A stretch of DNA of 64,000 nucleotides from assembly GCA_020637435.1 (NCBI GenBank), contig JACJVW010000001.1:62001-126000 (forward strand), given 5' to 3'. This DNA comes from Candidatus Woesearchaeota archaeon (GTDB lineage Archaea; Nanobdellota; Nanobdellia; Woesearchaeales; JACJVW01). The position numbers were made by a program, and so were the translations under genes. The number at the start of each line of letters is the position of its first letter. The stretch's first letter is position 1. The notes beneath the pieces are model-generated. The model ran no database searches. It was not told the DNA's origin and saw only the letters and a program-made list of their open reading frames with translations. Shown one piece after another: positions 1-8,461 of this stretch.

Positions 1-1
1 C

Positions 2-406
2 ACATCAAGTGGTGGCGAATTCCAAAAAAGCGCATGTGATTACGACTGCACTACCAGAAACGCTGAACTGACCGGGGGCAGGTCTGATTGCATCGCGTCT
101 GCATATACCCTTGGCTGTGAATGCGGAGCGCAGAGGTGTTGGGATGGAGAAAGCTGCGTTGACCTTTCCTGTAAGCCAGGTTACATCATTGCCCCTGTAC
201 CAAAAAAAGCAAGCGAATTCTACTGTAAGATCGACAAAGAGTGGGAGGACTTCCTTCCTTGTGATGAAGTGTCAGACTGCGAGAAAGAAGAAATCTGCGT
301 CGCACAGGAAACACCATATGGAGATACCGGTTACAGATGCATACCGTACAAAAGTTACAAGCTCGAATGCACCAAATATCTTGATGGAAACTCATTCTGT
401 TACTAA
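2..406 (+). CDS. C-terminal part of a cysteine-rich, probably exported protein (5' end outside window)
   Basis: An open frame enters from the left edge and ends at TAA 404-406, leaving 134 residues. It contains 15 cysteines spread evenly, often as CxC or spaced by 6-15 residues (for example GCECG, RCW, SCV, SCK, YCK), and ends in FCY. Such spacing is typical of small disulfide-stabilised extracellular repeats. The other long frame here (start 111) has unconvincing composition and is treated as a shadow. No catalytic motif is visible and I do not recognise the family. Export is inferred from the cysteine content, because the N-terminus is missing. Confidence 0.7.
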   Translation, partial: TSSGGEFQKSACDYDCTTRNAELTGGRSDCIASAYTLGCECGAQRCWDGESCVDLSCKPGYIIAPVPKKASEFYCKIDKEWEDFLPCDEVSDCEKEEICVAQETPYGDTGYRCIPYKSYKLECTKYLDGNSFCY

Positions 407-471
407 ATTTACCACTAACTAGTGACTAAATATAGAAACTCTTATAAATAGAATCACCTTCACTCCCCTTC

Positions 472-1149
472 ATGGGACTCTTAACATTGCTACAGAAAAA
501 GAAGAATACGGAAGATACTCTGTATACACCTATCTCTGTGCAGCGACTACCTGATGATGTATACGACCTAATCACAGAGTACGAGCATTGGTACAACAGC
601 ATCTATGAACACGGCAAATGGAACATCTTTGAGTACCTCGTCCACGACAAAGGATCCGTCATTATGTACAAAATAAAAGGTACACTATTGCGAGAAGCAG
701 GCAAGAAAAAGACCAACGAAGAGATGTGTCTTCTTATCAGGACTATCGCAGGCGAGATTACGAAAGTCGAGAAGTGCTACAAAGAGAAGCGCACCGCGCG
801 AACCTATCACGACTTCATTTTTGAAGGCGACATCAACCAGATCGTAAGGCTTTCTGAGCAGAGCAATATCTCAGCTATCCTCAGAAGCAAGCTCGTCGAC
901 CCTGACAACGACGCTCCCTACCTTGAACTCAAACTTGAACTCGACAAGCCAGTAGAACATCACCGCTACATCGGCAATGACCAGGCAAAGATAAGGATCA
1001 AAGAAAAATACGACCACGTCATCGTGCACTTAAGGCCAAATGAGTTCGGTGACTTTAGAATCGCGTCAAACTACCTCTTCCTCAAGAGGCAGACAAACCC
1101 TTCACTTAACGCATTATTGCCAAATCCCAATGATGCTGGCATGATTTAA
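472..1149 (+). CDS. hypothetical protein, 225 aa
   Basis: The protein is soluble and charged, with no signal peptide or membrane segment, and I do not recognise its family. A TATA-like box (cttataaata, 441-450) lies about 27 nt before the ATG, which supports a leaderless transcript and this start. The neighbours are a cysteine-rich protein end upstream and a small exported protein downstream, which do not suggest a role. Composition matches the host genes rather than the mobile element. Confidence 0.75.
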   Translation: MGLLTLLQKKKNTEDTLYTPISVQRLPDDVYDLITEYEHWYNSIYEHGKWNIFEYLVHDKGSVIMYKIKGTLLREAGKKKTNEEMCLLIRTIAGEITKVEKCYKEKRTARTYHDFIFEGDINQIVRLSEQSNISAILRSKLVDPDNDAPYLELKLELDKPVEHHRYIGNDQAKIRIKEKYDHVIVHLRPNEFGDFRIASNYLFLKRQTNPSLNALLPNPNDAGMI

Positions 1150-1199
1150 TTCTTTTCTTCCAGTAAAAAATATTAACCAGTTTACCTTAGATGATACGC

Positions 1200-1844
1200 A
1201 TGAAATCACTACCCATAGTCTTGACATTAGCATTAGCCACCAGCGCACAAGCCGACCAGCAATACCAGAATATCGCGCTTGCCCGTCTTGACTGCAATAT
1301 CGAACAAGCAGAACAGCTTCAGCAGAAGCTACCCATGCCCTACGACAGTAAAGCCATGGTCACCGCGATGACTGGTGAGATTGACTTCGCGCTTGAAAGC
1401 GGGCAGTTCGAAAAAACAACAGAACATGGCACCTGTGACATATTCGACCAACTCAGATTCACCAATGGATTTGCCTCTTGGACCGATCCGGACTTTTACA
1501 GAACTCTCAACAATGCCATTTCTTACAGGCTTGAACCTGCCATCAAAAAAAGGATACAGGATTGCGTCACAGACACACAAAGAATCAATAGGGTAATAGA
1601 AGAGTTTGCTGATCTGGCAAGGCCAAATCGGGTTACAGCACAGTACGCTCTTGACCTTGGCGACGCCCTTATGGGACAGGATTGCACTTGCCCAAAGGAT
1701 ATCATCGGTGAGCTTAAAGAGATACAGGGACAGATACCGCAGCAGCCTTTCTACAGGCGCGTGAATTACCCTGACGCCATCGGCAGAAAAGCAGACCAGG
1801 CAGAAGTATTCCTTGCGCTTAAAGGCGCGCTATACGGGAACTGA
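1200..1844 (+). CDS. small exported protein of unknown function
   Basis: The N-terminus MKSLPIVLTLALATSAQA followed by D looks like a cleavable Sec signal peptide with an A-x-A site near residue 18. I chose the ATG at 1200 over the in-frame ATG at 1191, because 1200 puts the signal peptide at the N-terminus and fits the TATA-like stretch at about 1165-1175. The mature part is about 195 residues with a few cysteines (for example DCTCPK near the C-terminus), suggesting disulfides outside the cell. No known domain is recognised. Confidence 0.7.
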   Translation: MKSLPIVLTLALATSAQADQQYQNIALARLDCNIEQAEQLQQKLPMPYDSKAMVTAMTGEIDFALESGQFEKTTEHGTCDIFDQLRFTNGFASWTDPDFYRTLNNAISYRLEPAIKKRIQDCVTDTQRINRVIEEFADLARPNRVTAQYALDLGDALMGQDCTCPKDIIGELKEIQGQIPQQPFYRRVNYPDAIGRKADQAEVFLALKGALYGN

Positions 1845-1959
1845 AGAATTTTTTCATTTGAATTTTCTCTTATAATTTTACAAATAAGTCTTTAAACAAA
1901 TCGCTCAAGGTAGGGAATATGCTAAAAAAGCTTAATATGTGAGCTCACTTATCTATAGT

Positions 1960-2181
1960 ATGACCAATATCACACTTTCCATAGACGATGATGTCTACAA
2001 AGTAATGAAAAAACACTCCGAAATCAAGTGGAGTGAGTTCGTGCGCAAAGCTATCAAACAGCGCATAAAAGAACTTGATGCAATCAAGCCAAACGAAAGC
2101 ATCCCGACTATGCTGTCATCAGAGCAAGTCTTGCGTAAAGACTGGGATAACAAACACGACGAGAGATGGAACGATGTATAA
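1960..2181 (+). CDS. ribbon-helix-helix antitoxin of a MazF-type pair
   Basis: The N-terminus MTNITLSIDDDVYKVMKKH followed by a WSEFVRKAIKQRI helix is the classic ribbon-helix-helix DNA-binding fold of VapB/MazE-like antitoxins; the C-terminal half is the likely toxin-binding tail. An upstream GTG at 1939 is possible, but a TATA-like cttaatat at 1931-1938 sits about 25 nt before ATG 1960 and favours that start (73 aa). The stop codon overlaps the start of the toxin gene, so the two are translated together. Such antitoxins usually repress their own operon. Confidence 0.8.
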   Translation: MTNITLSIDDDVYKVMKKHSEIKWSEFVRKAIKQRIKELDAIKPNESIPTMLSSEQVLRKDWDNKHDERWNDV

Positions 2182-2479
2182 GAAGAAAGACATCGTGCTC
2201 ATTCCCTATTCTGATCTGACCGGTGCAAAGAAAAGACCAGCTTACATCCTATCTGACCGCATCGGTGAAGATTACATCTGTTGCCTCATCACGAGCAAAC
2301 CATCGCAAGGCATTCCCATCAACAATGAGGATACCAGCAAACCTCTTCCACTCAGGAGTTGGGTAAAACCCCATCGCCTCTTCACCATCACTGAAAAGAT
2401 AATTCTCAAACGCTTGGCAAAGGCAAAACAAAGTCTTCACAAAAAAATTGTGGACAATATTTCAGGAATAATTGCTTAA
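2174..2479 (+). CDS. MazF/PemK-family toxin (mRNA interferase)
   Basis: The protein of 101 aa begins MYKKKDIVLIPYSDLTGAKK, with the typical MazF N-terminal strand, then KRPAYILSD and the internal strand CCLITSKP. This is the layout of PemK/MazF ribonucleases that cleave mRNA. The ATG at 2174 overlaps the antitoxin stop by 8 nt; a longer frame starting at 2075 would run inside the antitoxin gene and is unlikely. The role as a toxin is inferred from the family and the pairing. Confidence 0.8.
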   Translation: MYKKKDIVLIPYSDLTGAKKRPAYILSDRIGEDYICCLITSKPSQGIPINNEDTSKPLPLRSWVKPHRLFTITEKIILKRLAKAKQSLHKKIVDNISGIIA

Positions 2480-2482
2480 CAC

Positions 2483-3229
2483 TCAAAATGAGTAATCAAA
2501 AGTGTCAATATCTAGTTTATACACATCCGCCACAATCTCTACCATGTCCGGGACTACTATTCCTTGGGTATCTGCATACATAGACCTGTATGCATTATTT
2601 CTCCTGCTTCGGTTCTTGTGAGAAATCTTTCCTTGCATACCAAAGGTTTTGAGAAATCCGTCAATTTCTTCGTCAAGTCGTTCAAAGCGCATAATATTTT
2701 CCTGTGCCACGCAAAGATTTCCTTCCTCATCCATCAGCCAATCAGTCATCGGCCTAAGATGTATCTGTTCCACAAGTTCAGTGCGTGAAGAATCATGACC
2801 AAGACCTTCAAGAACAAAGCGCTCAAAACTGCCGTATCCTTTAAGCAGTCTGTCGTAATCAGATGTGTCGTCTGGATTGTTTCCCCCTTTGCTTAAGTAG
2901 ACATATGATGATACTAGTCGGTCGAAAGGATTCCTCACCACACAGAACGCGTTATGCTTACCTACCACTTCATACGCAAACCGGTAATCCTCTGACCTTG
3001 TATTATGGCCTATGATTTTCAAAGGTAGGTTGTGTTCATGGATATAATTCAACATACTCGTTCCCGCGCATTTGGGCACATGAATGAAATAGTTGGGATG
3101 CCGCAACTGACCAAATTGCCCTCTAAGCACCAGCCCAATATTCTCCAGACCCTCAGAACCAAACTTCCTTCGCAGCTCCCGCTTCACCAAAGCCGGCGTC
3201 GCCCCCCAAAGCAGTCTTGCGAGATCCAT
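2483..3229 (-). CDS. sulfotransferase family protein
   Basis: The protein (248 aa) has the two PAPS-binding signatures of carbohydrate sulfotransferases: the 5'-phosphosulfate loop HVPKCAGTS at residues 50-58, and the 3'-phosphate motif VVRNPFDRLVSSY at about 97-109. It would transfer sulfate from PAPS to a glycan or other acceptor, and the acceptor cannot be told from sequence. There is no signal peptide. A TATA box on the minus strand (about 3251-3260) supports the start at 3229. The gene is convergent with the toxin gene, 3 nt apart. Sulfotransferases are uncommon in DPANN genomes, so transfer is possible. Confidence 0.85.
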   Translation of the reverse strand: MDLARLLWGATPALVKRELRRKFGSEGLENIGLVLRGQFGQLRHPNYFIHVPKCAGTSMLNYIHEHNLPLKIIGHNTRSEDYRFAYEVVGKHNAFCVVRNPFDRLVSSYVYLSKGGNNPDDTSDYDRLLKGYGSFERFVLEGLGHDSSRTELVEQIHLRPMTDWLMDEEGNLCVAQENIMRFERLDEEIDGFLKTFGMQGKISHKNRSRRNNAYRSMYADTQGIVVPDMVEIVADVYKLDIDTFDYSF

Positions 3230-3353
3230 ATACGATGAAGATGTCTCCAGATATATAAAACTTAACTACTCCTAAGAGACTAATCAAATCAAGTAACTCC
3301 ACTAAAGAAATTATACGCCAAACTTTAATAATCTCAGATACTGTACGCACCAT

Positions 3354-4457
3354 ATGGCTTCACATCCAAGACTCTTCACTCCACAAAGATTCATCCTCTT
3401 TGTGATTCTGGCCTGTGTCGTAAGCCTATATGCCATATACTATTATTTCCCTGAATACCTGCAAAGTATTCCCTACATCAATTCAATCTCTATTTTCTTT
3501 GAACAATATTCAATCAGATTGTTAACATTACTTATCGGATTTGTATTATTCGCATTAGTTGGCAAAGTTATTGTGTATCCCATTGTCAATACTTCGCTCA
3601 ACAGGTTCACCGATGATGAAGATGATATTCATACCTTCAAGAAACTGACCAGATTCATCTGGTGGACCCTCTTCGTTATATTCGCAATTGGCACGTTGAT
3701 AGGTTTCTCAAAATTCGCAACCTCCATAGGGCTCATTGGACTTGGTCTTTCGCTTGCTCTGCAAAAACCAATCTTAAACATAGTGGGTTGGTTTGTCATT
3801 GTCACCAAGCAGCTCTACAGAGAAGGTGACCGCATCGAGATCTTCGCGCAACGGACCAGAGAGATGATACGTGGTGATGTCAAACAGATAGACCTCTTCC
3901 ATACCGTACTGGATGGATTGCACAAAGACTCCGAATCTAGTTCCTACAAGACCGTCAGCTTTCCAAATGAATTTATACTGTTCTCTGAGACAAGAAATTA
4001 CAGCAAAGAGTCCAACTACATCCTCATTGAGGTCCACATCAACATCACTACCAAGAGCAACTACGCAAAAGCCCAGAAAATCCTTGACGAAGTCCTTACC
4101 TCGCTAGTCAAAAGATATGCGAATCTTTATCTTAAGCGCATGAAAAGTGAGCGCCTGCTGCTTGAAGACTCCTTACACAATATGCTGCAATCTCGCGCCA
4201 CAAAGAAAAACAAAGAACAGTTGCTTGCCAAGAAGAAGGAGTTAAATCAGGAAATCAAAAGAGTTGAGGACTTTGGAGCTGAGCTTAAGCCTCGGGTGCA
4301 TATCGACATTCTTGAAGTAGGGTGCATCCGCCTCATCGGCCAGTACCTTGTGCCCTACACACAGGTAAAGAAAAGCAGAACAGAAATATTCAACAACTTC
4401 CTTGACCGCATTGCCAAAGAAAAAGACATCGACATCTTCGTCGACAAAAGATACTGA
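3354..4457 (+). CDS. MscS-family mechanosensitive ion channel
   Basis: The 367-aa protein has about four hydrophobic segments (roughly residues 12-30, 52-75, 98-120 and 125-150). The last continues into the MscS pore and beta-domain signature GLGLSLALQKPILNIVGWF followed by REGDRIEI. It would open under membrane tension and release solutes. The cytoplasmic part carries a charged, probably coiled segment at about 255-310, longer than in small MscS proteins. A TATA-like box at 3322-3330 is about 27 nt upstream of the ATG. This is the last host gene before the integrated element. Confidence 0.88.
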   Translation: MASHPRLFTPQRFILFVILACVVSLYAIYYYFPEYLQSIPYINSISIFFEQYSIRLLTLLIGFVLFALVGKVIVYPIVNTSLNRFTDDEDDIHTFKKLTRFIWWTLFVIFAIGTLIGFSKFATSIGLIGLGLSLALQKPILNIVGWFVIVTKQLYREGDRIEIFAQRTREMIRGDVKQIDLFHTVLDGLHKDSESSSYKTVSFPNEFILFSETRNYSKESNYILIEVHINITTKSNYAKAQKILDEVLTSLVKRYANLYLKRMKSERLLLEDSLHNMLQSRATKKNKEQLLAKKKELNQEIKRVEDFGAELKPRVHIDILEVGCIRLIGQYLVPYTQVKKSRTEIFNNFLDRIAKEKDIDIFVDKRY

Positions 4458-4511
4458 AAACTTCAGAAGCATTCAACGCAAATTCTCATTCTTAAACAAA
4501 ATAGCACAGAA

Positions 4512-4531
4512 AATAAGCCTCTGGAGGGATT
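4512..4531. repeat. left attachment site (duplicated tRNA-Thr 3' end)
   Basis: The 20 bp AATAAGCCTCTGGAGGGATT are identical to 30226-30245, where they form the acceptor stem, part of the T arm and flank of the tRNA-Thr gene. Here they are not part of any tRNA, because the sequence diverges right after the repeat. A weaker match (cacaga) continues to the left in both copies. This is the usual footprint of integration into a tRNA 3' end and marks the far end of the element whose integrase lies beside the intact tRNA. Confidence 0.85.
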
Positions 4532-4577
4532 AGGTACAAAGTGTTATTACATTAGGCGTAAATAACCCGTGAAGTGC

Positions 4578-5489
4578 TTAAACAACCTTTCTTATGAGTT
4601 GATAGGACTCATATGCCTCCAACCTTAGCATACATCTTGCATCACGATTCATATACCATCTAACACATGAATCAACAAATCGGATCGATTCGGAATCCTC
4701 AAAGAGATCTATTCGAGAAAACCTTGCTCTTTTATTTGTATTAGTCGGATTTAGAGATAAATCCACAACTGCTTGAACAAATTCTTCAAAAATAGTCATC
4801 AGATAAAGATCTTCTGCGTAAGGTTTAGCTTTTTTTAAGTATTGCATTAACATATTGACAATACCTGAATTAGTATCAGAGAATTCTGTTAAACAGTACC
4901 TCCCTTTTAGAAAGTCATCATTTGGTTTGCGTTTCCAAAAATTATCAATAATAATTGCCTTGTTCTTTACATTAAGATCAATTTCTGACATCAACTGGAG
5001 AGTCAGTTCAATAGTAAATTGTCGGATAGATTTCTTGCTCTTTTCATCTACCTTTGCCAAATAATTGTCTTCAGCAGGTAAGAATGTTGTCTCATTTTGA
5101 TTGTGATAATACTCAAGAAACAATTTATTACCCATTTTGGGATATTGATCCACAAATTTCACTACCAGAGGTTTTACATAATCAAACCTCAGTTTCTTGT
5201 TGTCCCATAGTTCAAGGAAATTGGTAGTATCAGTCCACGCTTTAGCGAGTACATTTGAATAGATGTAGTTCAAAATGCCTACATAGTTTGGTTCAATTCT
5301 TGATAAACTGTAGTTTAAAAGTCCAACATTAGCTAGACGAATCATCTTTTTTGATAGTTTATCAATCTCACTCTGATTAGCTATAATCTTCATTGAGCGT
5401 AGAATATCCTCAACCCTAGATGATTCTGGTATAGCTGAAAAGAATAAATCTGTGTACTCTGTATTCAATGTCATTGATCTATTGGCCAT
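4578..5489 (-). CDS. hypothetical protein, first gene of the element
   Basis: The protein is about 303 aa, soluble, and rich in aromatic and charged residues, with no motif I recognise. The start MANRSMTLNTEY at 5489 is chosen because a TATA-like element (tttttatagg, minus strand, about 5511-5520) lies about 27 nt upstream; a start further out at 5588 would read through that promoter. It is divergent from the small ribbon-helix-helix gene at 5592. Its place between the left attachment site and the regulators is typical of accessory genes. Confidence 0.65.
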   Translation of the reverse strand: MANRSMTLNTEYTDLFFSAIPESSRVEDILRSMKIIANQSEIDKLSKKMIRLANVGLLNYSLSRIEPNYVGILNYIYSNVLAKAWTDTTNFLELWDNKKLRFDYVKPLVVKFVDQYPKMGNKLFLEYYHNQNETTFLPAEDNYLAKVDEKSKKSIRQFTIELTLQLMSEIDLNVKNKAIIIDNFWKRKPNDDFLKGRYCLTEFSDTNSGIVNMLMQYLKKAKPYAEDLYLMTIFEEFVQAVVDLSLNPTNTNKRARFSRIDLFEDSESIRFVDSCVRWYMNRDARCMLRLEAYESYQLIRKVV

Positions 5490-5591
5490 TACAAAAAGGA
5501 ACATAATTCTCCTATAAAAACTATGGTGACTCACGCCACTTTGGTACCGAGCTTTCGTGGATTTATATAGAATATAACATACAATCACCGT

Positions 5592-5750
5592 ATGGCAAAA
5601 AAACGATATGATTTATTGCTTGAAGAAGCAACCATGCAAAAACTGGATGCCCTGAGAAAGAAATACGGTGACATCTCGCGGGCAGGGCTCATCAGATGGA
5701 TCATTGAGGAACGAATAAAATCTATGGATTTTGGGAGAGAGCACGAATGA
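5592..5750 (+). CDS. small ribbon-helix-helix (CopG-like) regulator, 52 aa
   Basis: The 52-aa product MAKKRYDLLLEEATMQKL... contains a short strand, then ALRKKYGDISRAGLIRWII, matching the strand-helix-helix pattern of CopG/Arc-type DNA-binding proteins. A TATA-like tttatatag at 5561-5570 lies about 27 nt before the ATG. The stop overlaps the next small frame (ATGA at 5747-5750). It could control the divergent genes at the left end of the element, which is an inference from position. Confidence 0.7.
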   Translation: MAKKRYDLLLEEATMQKLDALRKKYGDISRAGLIRWIIEERIKSMDFGREHE

Positions 5751-5866
5751 GTCCTGAAGAGATTGCTGAGAAGTACTCTCGAGAGAGTATATTGGAAGCA
5801 TATCGGTTTTTCAAGAAAATGGAGGAACCTGGAAATGGAAAAAAGCTGGATTCAGATAGAGAATAG
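5747..5866 (+). CDS. 39-aa small protein overlapping two neighbours
   Basis: The frame begins at the ATG that overlaps the stop of the preceding regulator (ATGA) and encodes MSPEEIAEKYSRESILEAYR followed by a short acidic-basic tail. It looks like a single amphipathic helix. It overlaps the next gene by 32 nt in another frame. Translational coupling to the regulator and a helical character make a real peptide plausible, perhaps a partner of the ribbon-helix-helix protein. No family is recognised. Confidence 0.4.
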   Translation: MSPEEIAEKYSRESILEAYRFFKKMEEPGNGKKLDSDRE

Positions 5867-6080
5867 TAGAACTCAATCCGAATTTGAATCAATTAACTCG
5901 AAGTATTGTGACAAAAAGTCCCATATTGTATATCTTGGTGAGGATAATTCAATAGTGGCACACCCAGCTACAATAGTTGAGTTAGATAAAACACATATAG
6001 CATACAAAGGCATAGGTGATACAATAATTCTCATACCTTGGCATCGCATCATAAAGATCAAGCAAAGGGCAGCAGGATAA
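5835..6080 (+). CDS. small hypothetical protein, 81 aa
   Basis: From the ATG at 5835 the product is MEKSWIQIENSRTQ..., rich in beta-type sequence at the C-terminal half (HIAYKGIGDTIILIPWHRII). The fold resembles a small SH3/Sm-like barrel in pattern only; I cannot name a family. It ends one base before the next gene, so it belongs to the same left-end operon (5592-7246). Confidence 0.55.
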   Translation: MEKSWIQIENSRTQSEFESINSKYCDKKSHIVYLGEDNSIVAHPATIVELDKTHIAYKGIGDTIILIPWHRIIKIKQRAAG

Positions 6081-6081
6081 A

Positions 6082-6966
6082 ATGGGTACACAAAGAAAGA
6101 GACATGTCTATAATCATAAGTGGACAACTGAGGATATTCGAAAATGCCTAGAACTGCGTAAAAAAGGATTATCCATAAGAAAGATCGCAGTAAATACAGG
6201 TCTTGCAGTTTCATCAGTGTCAAAAAAGCTCATTCAATACAGAATGAGACAGGATATGTCAGGGTCAAATGAGACAGCGGTCAAGTTTGGTATTCATAAT
6301 ATGCAAATAAATGTTCCAATAATAGAGAAACCACGACAATGGAATCCTAGTGCGATACTTCAGAAGAAAAAGATCAGGTTTTCAAAATTGAATCGAACTA
6401 ATTGGGATGAATTTGTGATTAAACGGTACAGTTGCAGCATACATATTACAACAGAAAGTATCCTTATCTATCCAAACCATACATTTTCTTCTATGAGTGC
6501 AGAAGATGCAAAAACCCTAGCCGATCAAATTGCCATGGACGCTATACCGAAGATTGAGAATTTATTTCTTATTAAACTATCAAACAACTATGGTGCTGTA
6601 TTTACAATAACTAAGCAGCACACAGTCCTATTTAATGAAAAATTGTTCAATTACCTAGATAGTATTGGCTTCAAGAGGATTAGGGATGAAAATGGGTACA
6701 TTCGTCTTGGATTAGATAGGAGCAAAGGAAATAAACACATTGAATCAGAACACCCAAGATTTTCGGACAGAGATATTAGTAGAGTAGATAGATTGGTCAA
6801 AGAAGTCGTAACAGACAACATAAGTCTCTCAGTTATGAGAAATGCAATCGGTAATATTCAACAAGCAGTATTGAACCAAAATGACAGACTATTCAAGTTG
6901 GAACAGAGATGTCTGACAGAACCTGAAGACTTAGATTTAGGAGGTGTACCAGACTATGTCGGATAA
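6082..6966 (+). CDS. HTH-domain DNA-binding protein of the element
   Basis: The protein (294 aa) starts with a basic arm, then WTTEDIRKCLELRKKGLSI and RKIAVNTGLAVSSVSKKLIQ, a clear helix-turn-helix at residues 15-52 resembling GcrA/Myb-like or resolvase HTH units. The middle (about 85-215) is a mixed alpha/beta region with no known motif, and the C-terminus (about 230-285) looks helical. It probably regulates the element or binds its DNA. It follows the small protein at 5835 by one base and overlaps the next gene. Confidence 0.7.
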   Translation: MGTQRKRHVYNHKWTTEDIRKCLELRKKGLSIRKIAVNTGLAVSSVSKKLIQYRMRQDMSGSNETAVKFGIHNMQINVPIIEKPRQWNPSAILQKKKIRFSKLNRTNWDEFVIKRYSCSIHITTESILIYPNHTFSSMSAEDAKTLADQIAMDAIPKIENLFLIKLSNNYGAVFTITKQHTVLFNEKLFNYLDSIGFKRIRDENGYIRLGLDRSKGNKHIESEHPRFSDRDISRVDRLVKEVVTDNISLSVMRNAIGNIQQAVLNQNDRLFKLEQRCLTEPEDLDLGGVPDYVG

Positions 6967-7246
6967 TGCTAGGACAATTTCTCCGCTTCAGGCAATTAGA
7001 TCTAAATGTCTTGATTGTACAGGCCATCAATACAATGAAATTAAATCATGCCCTGTGCTTGATTGTCCGCTTTGGATGTTCAGGCTAGGTATTCATCCAT
7101 TTACAAAAAGAAATCAAAGTAATCCCTTCCTGTGCAAGAGTTATTTCACTGGAAAGCAAAATACTCCAAGTGAACAACTGATCCAAGAAGTTAGTAACCT
7201 CAACGCTCCATCTCAAGGAAAATCTTGCCTGCGACGGTCATCTTGA
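6956..7246 (+). CDS. small zinc-binding protein with a Cys4 motif, phage-like family
   Basis: I start at ATG 6956, placed 9 nt after a good ribosome-binding site (ggaggtg, 6940-6946), giving 96 aa. The core SPLQAIRSKCLDCTGHQYNE then CPVLDCPLWMFRLG has four cysteines in two pairs (CxxC and CxxxxC). This pattern is known from small proteins found in many bacteriophages and integrated elements and probably binds zinc. Its exact role is not known. The 3' end overlaps the convergent CARF gene by 47 nt, so the last residues are less certain. Confidence 0.7.
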   Translation: MSDNARTISPLQAIRSKCLDCTGHQYNEIKSCPVLDCPLWMFRLGIHPFTKRNQSNPFLCKSYFTGKQNTPSEQLIQEVSNLNAPSQGKSCLRRSS

Positions 7247-7790
7247 TGTACTTATCTCGCCCTTGAACAAATCTTTCAATCAAACATGCCTTTTCCAGTA
7301 TAGCAAGGGGGACAGTGTATTTTTGACTCTGCGTTGTACCAGCTAGCTGACTCTGTGTAATACTATCCATAGCTTGAAGTTCCTTATCTATTTTAGAAAG
7401 TGTTTGTTTTGCACTTGAGGATATTTGCTTAGAATATCCAGTACCAGGAATAGGAATACTAATTATTTGGTCTTTTGCAACATACATCGCTCCAATACCC
7501 AAATAGTAAGCACAAGTAAGACACGCTGCAGCCATTATGTTTGTACCCTCAGTAATGTTTATGAAATATTCATTATTCATGGATTTCAGCTTCCTAATAA
7601 TCTTCAGTGTGGTAGTCATATGGTCAAATGGATCGATGATTATAACTTCAGATTTCTTACATTTCTTGTACTCCTTGGCTTGTTTTGAGAAATCAGAGCT
7701 CGTAAGTAGAATCAACTTCTCAAAATTCTGCTCTCTAAAAATTCTATCCACAGTGCTTCCATTACTGTATGTTGATACAAGTACCTTCAT
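7200..7790 (-). CDS. CARF-domain protein, second of a tandem pair
   Basis: The N-terminal half (1-125) is Rossmann-like, with the ligand-binding loop NITEGTNIMAAA at about residues 78-89, equivalent to the NITGGTNLMGAA of its neighbour. The C-terminal part (about 130-196) looks like a winged helix. CARF proteins sense cyclic oligoadenylates or related nucleotides in CRISPR and other defence systems. The second loop position is E where the neighbour has G, which may change ligand binding. Its ATG overlaps the stop of the preceding CARF gene by 4 nt, so they form an operon. No Cas gene is nearby. Confidence 0.75.
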   Translation of the reverse strand: MKVLVSTYSNGSTVDRIFREQNFEKLILLTSSDFSKQAKEYKKCKKSEVIIIDPFDHMTTTLKIIRKLKSMNNEYFINITEGTNIMAAACLTCAYYLGIGAMYVAKDQIISIPIPGTGYSKQISSSAKQTLSKIDKELQAMDSITQSQLAGTTQSQKYTVPLAILEKACLIERFVQGRDKYIKMTVAGKIFLEMER

Positions 7791-8443
7791 TTTATAAAAT
7801 TAAGAATAGTCTCGGCCGATTTTGTCAGCTTTATTGTACATTCCCTCGCTGTTCTATCAACTTCTATGAGCTGCATCTGTTCCAAAGCATCAAGATGTGG
7901 TTTGATACGGGGATGGGACCAACCTATGGATTTAGCATATGCTTGTATATTCTGGATAGGTCCTTTCTTTGCGATATGTGTTGCAATATCCAGCAATACT
8001 TTTTTCTGTGTCTCTGTTAAAGCATCAAAAAAGGATATCTTTGGAATAGGAAGCATGACAACCTTATTTTTGCTCTTATCTATCTTCCTGGAGTCCAGTA
8101 CATAGTATGCTTTAGCTCCTACAAAATATGCTGCAGATAATGCTGCTGCTCCCATGAGATTCGTACCACCTGTTATATTGATATAAACCTCATCAGCAGC
8201 ATGCTTCTTGACTATATCTATTATATAATCCAGAATATTTTGTATGCTGTCTTGGGAAAAGGGATCTATCACCTGAACAACGACATCAACACCAAAATCT
8301 GCCAGGGACTTTTTTAGATCATCAGCGTTCTGTTTGAATTTATCTCCTGTAAAGAGGTATAGTTTGTCAATACCTCTAAGCTCATTCAGAGCAACTCGGA
8401 CATGTCCAATTTCTTGGCCAACTGGTGCAATATGGATATTCAT
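7787..8443 (-). CDS. CARF-HTH regulator-like protein, first of a tandem pair
   Basis: The protein (218 aa) has an N-terminal CARF fold (1-135) with the diagnostic loop NITGGTNLMGAAA at about residues 89-101. A C-terminal winged helix (about 140-215) includes the recognition-type segment YAKSIGWSHPRIKPHLDAL. This is the architecture of Csa3-like and other stand-alone CARF-HTH proteins. A minus-strand TATA box (8462-8474) sits just upstream of ATG 8443. It is divergent from the retron-like unit, so it may control or respond to it, which is inference. Confidence 0.8.
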   Translation of the reverse strand: MNIHIAPVGQEIGHVRVALNELRGIDKLYLFTGDKFKQNADDLKKSLADFGVDVVVQVIDPFSQDSIQNILDYIIDIVKKHAADEVYINITGGTNLMGAAALSAAYFVGAKAYYVLDSRKIDKSKNKVVMLPIPKISFFDALTETQKKVLLDIATHIAKKGPIQNIQAYAKSIGWSHPRIKPHLDALEQMQLIEVDRTARECTIKLTKSAETILNFIK

Positions 8444-8461
8444 ACATGTAGATAGGATACT

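Noticed and set aside
111..422. 103-aa frame at the left edge
   Set aside because: The neighbouring frame 2-406 has a regular cysteine pattern and runs from the window edge to a stop; the 103-aa frame has low-complexity Ser/Thr/Lys composition.
7200..8443. CARF genes as part of a CRISPR-Cas locus
   Set aside because: No Cas protein, repeat array or Cas6/Cas10 signature is found anywhere in the window.
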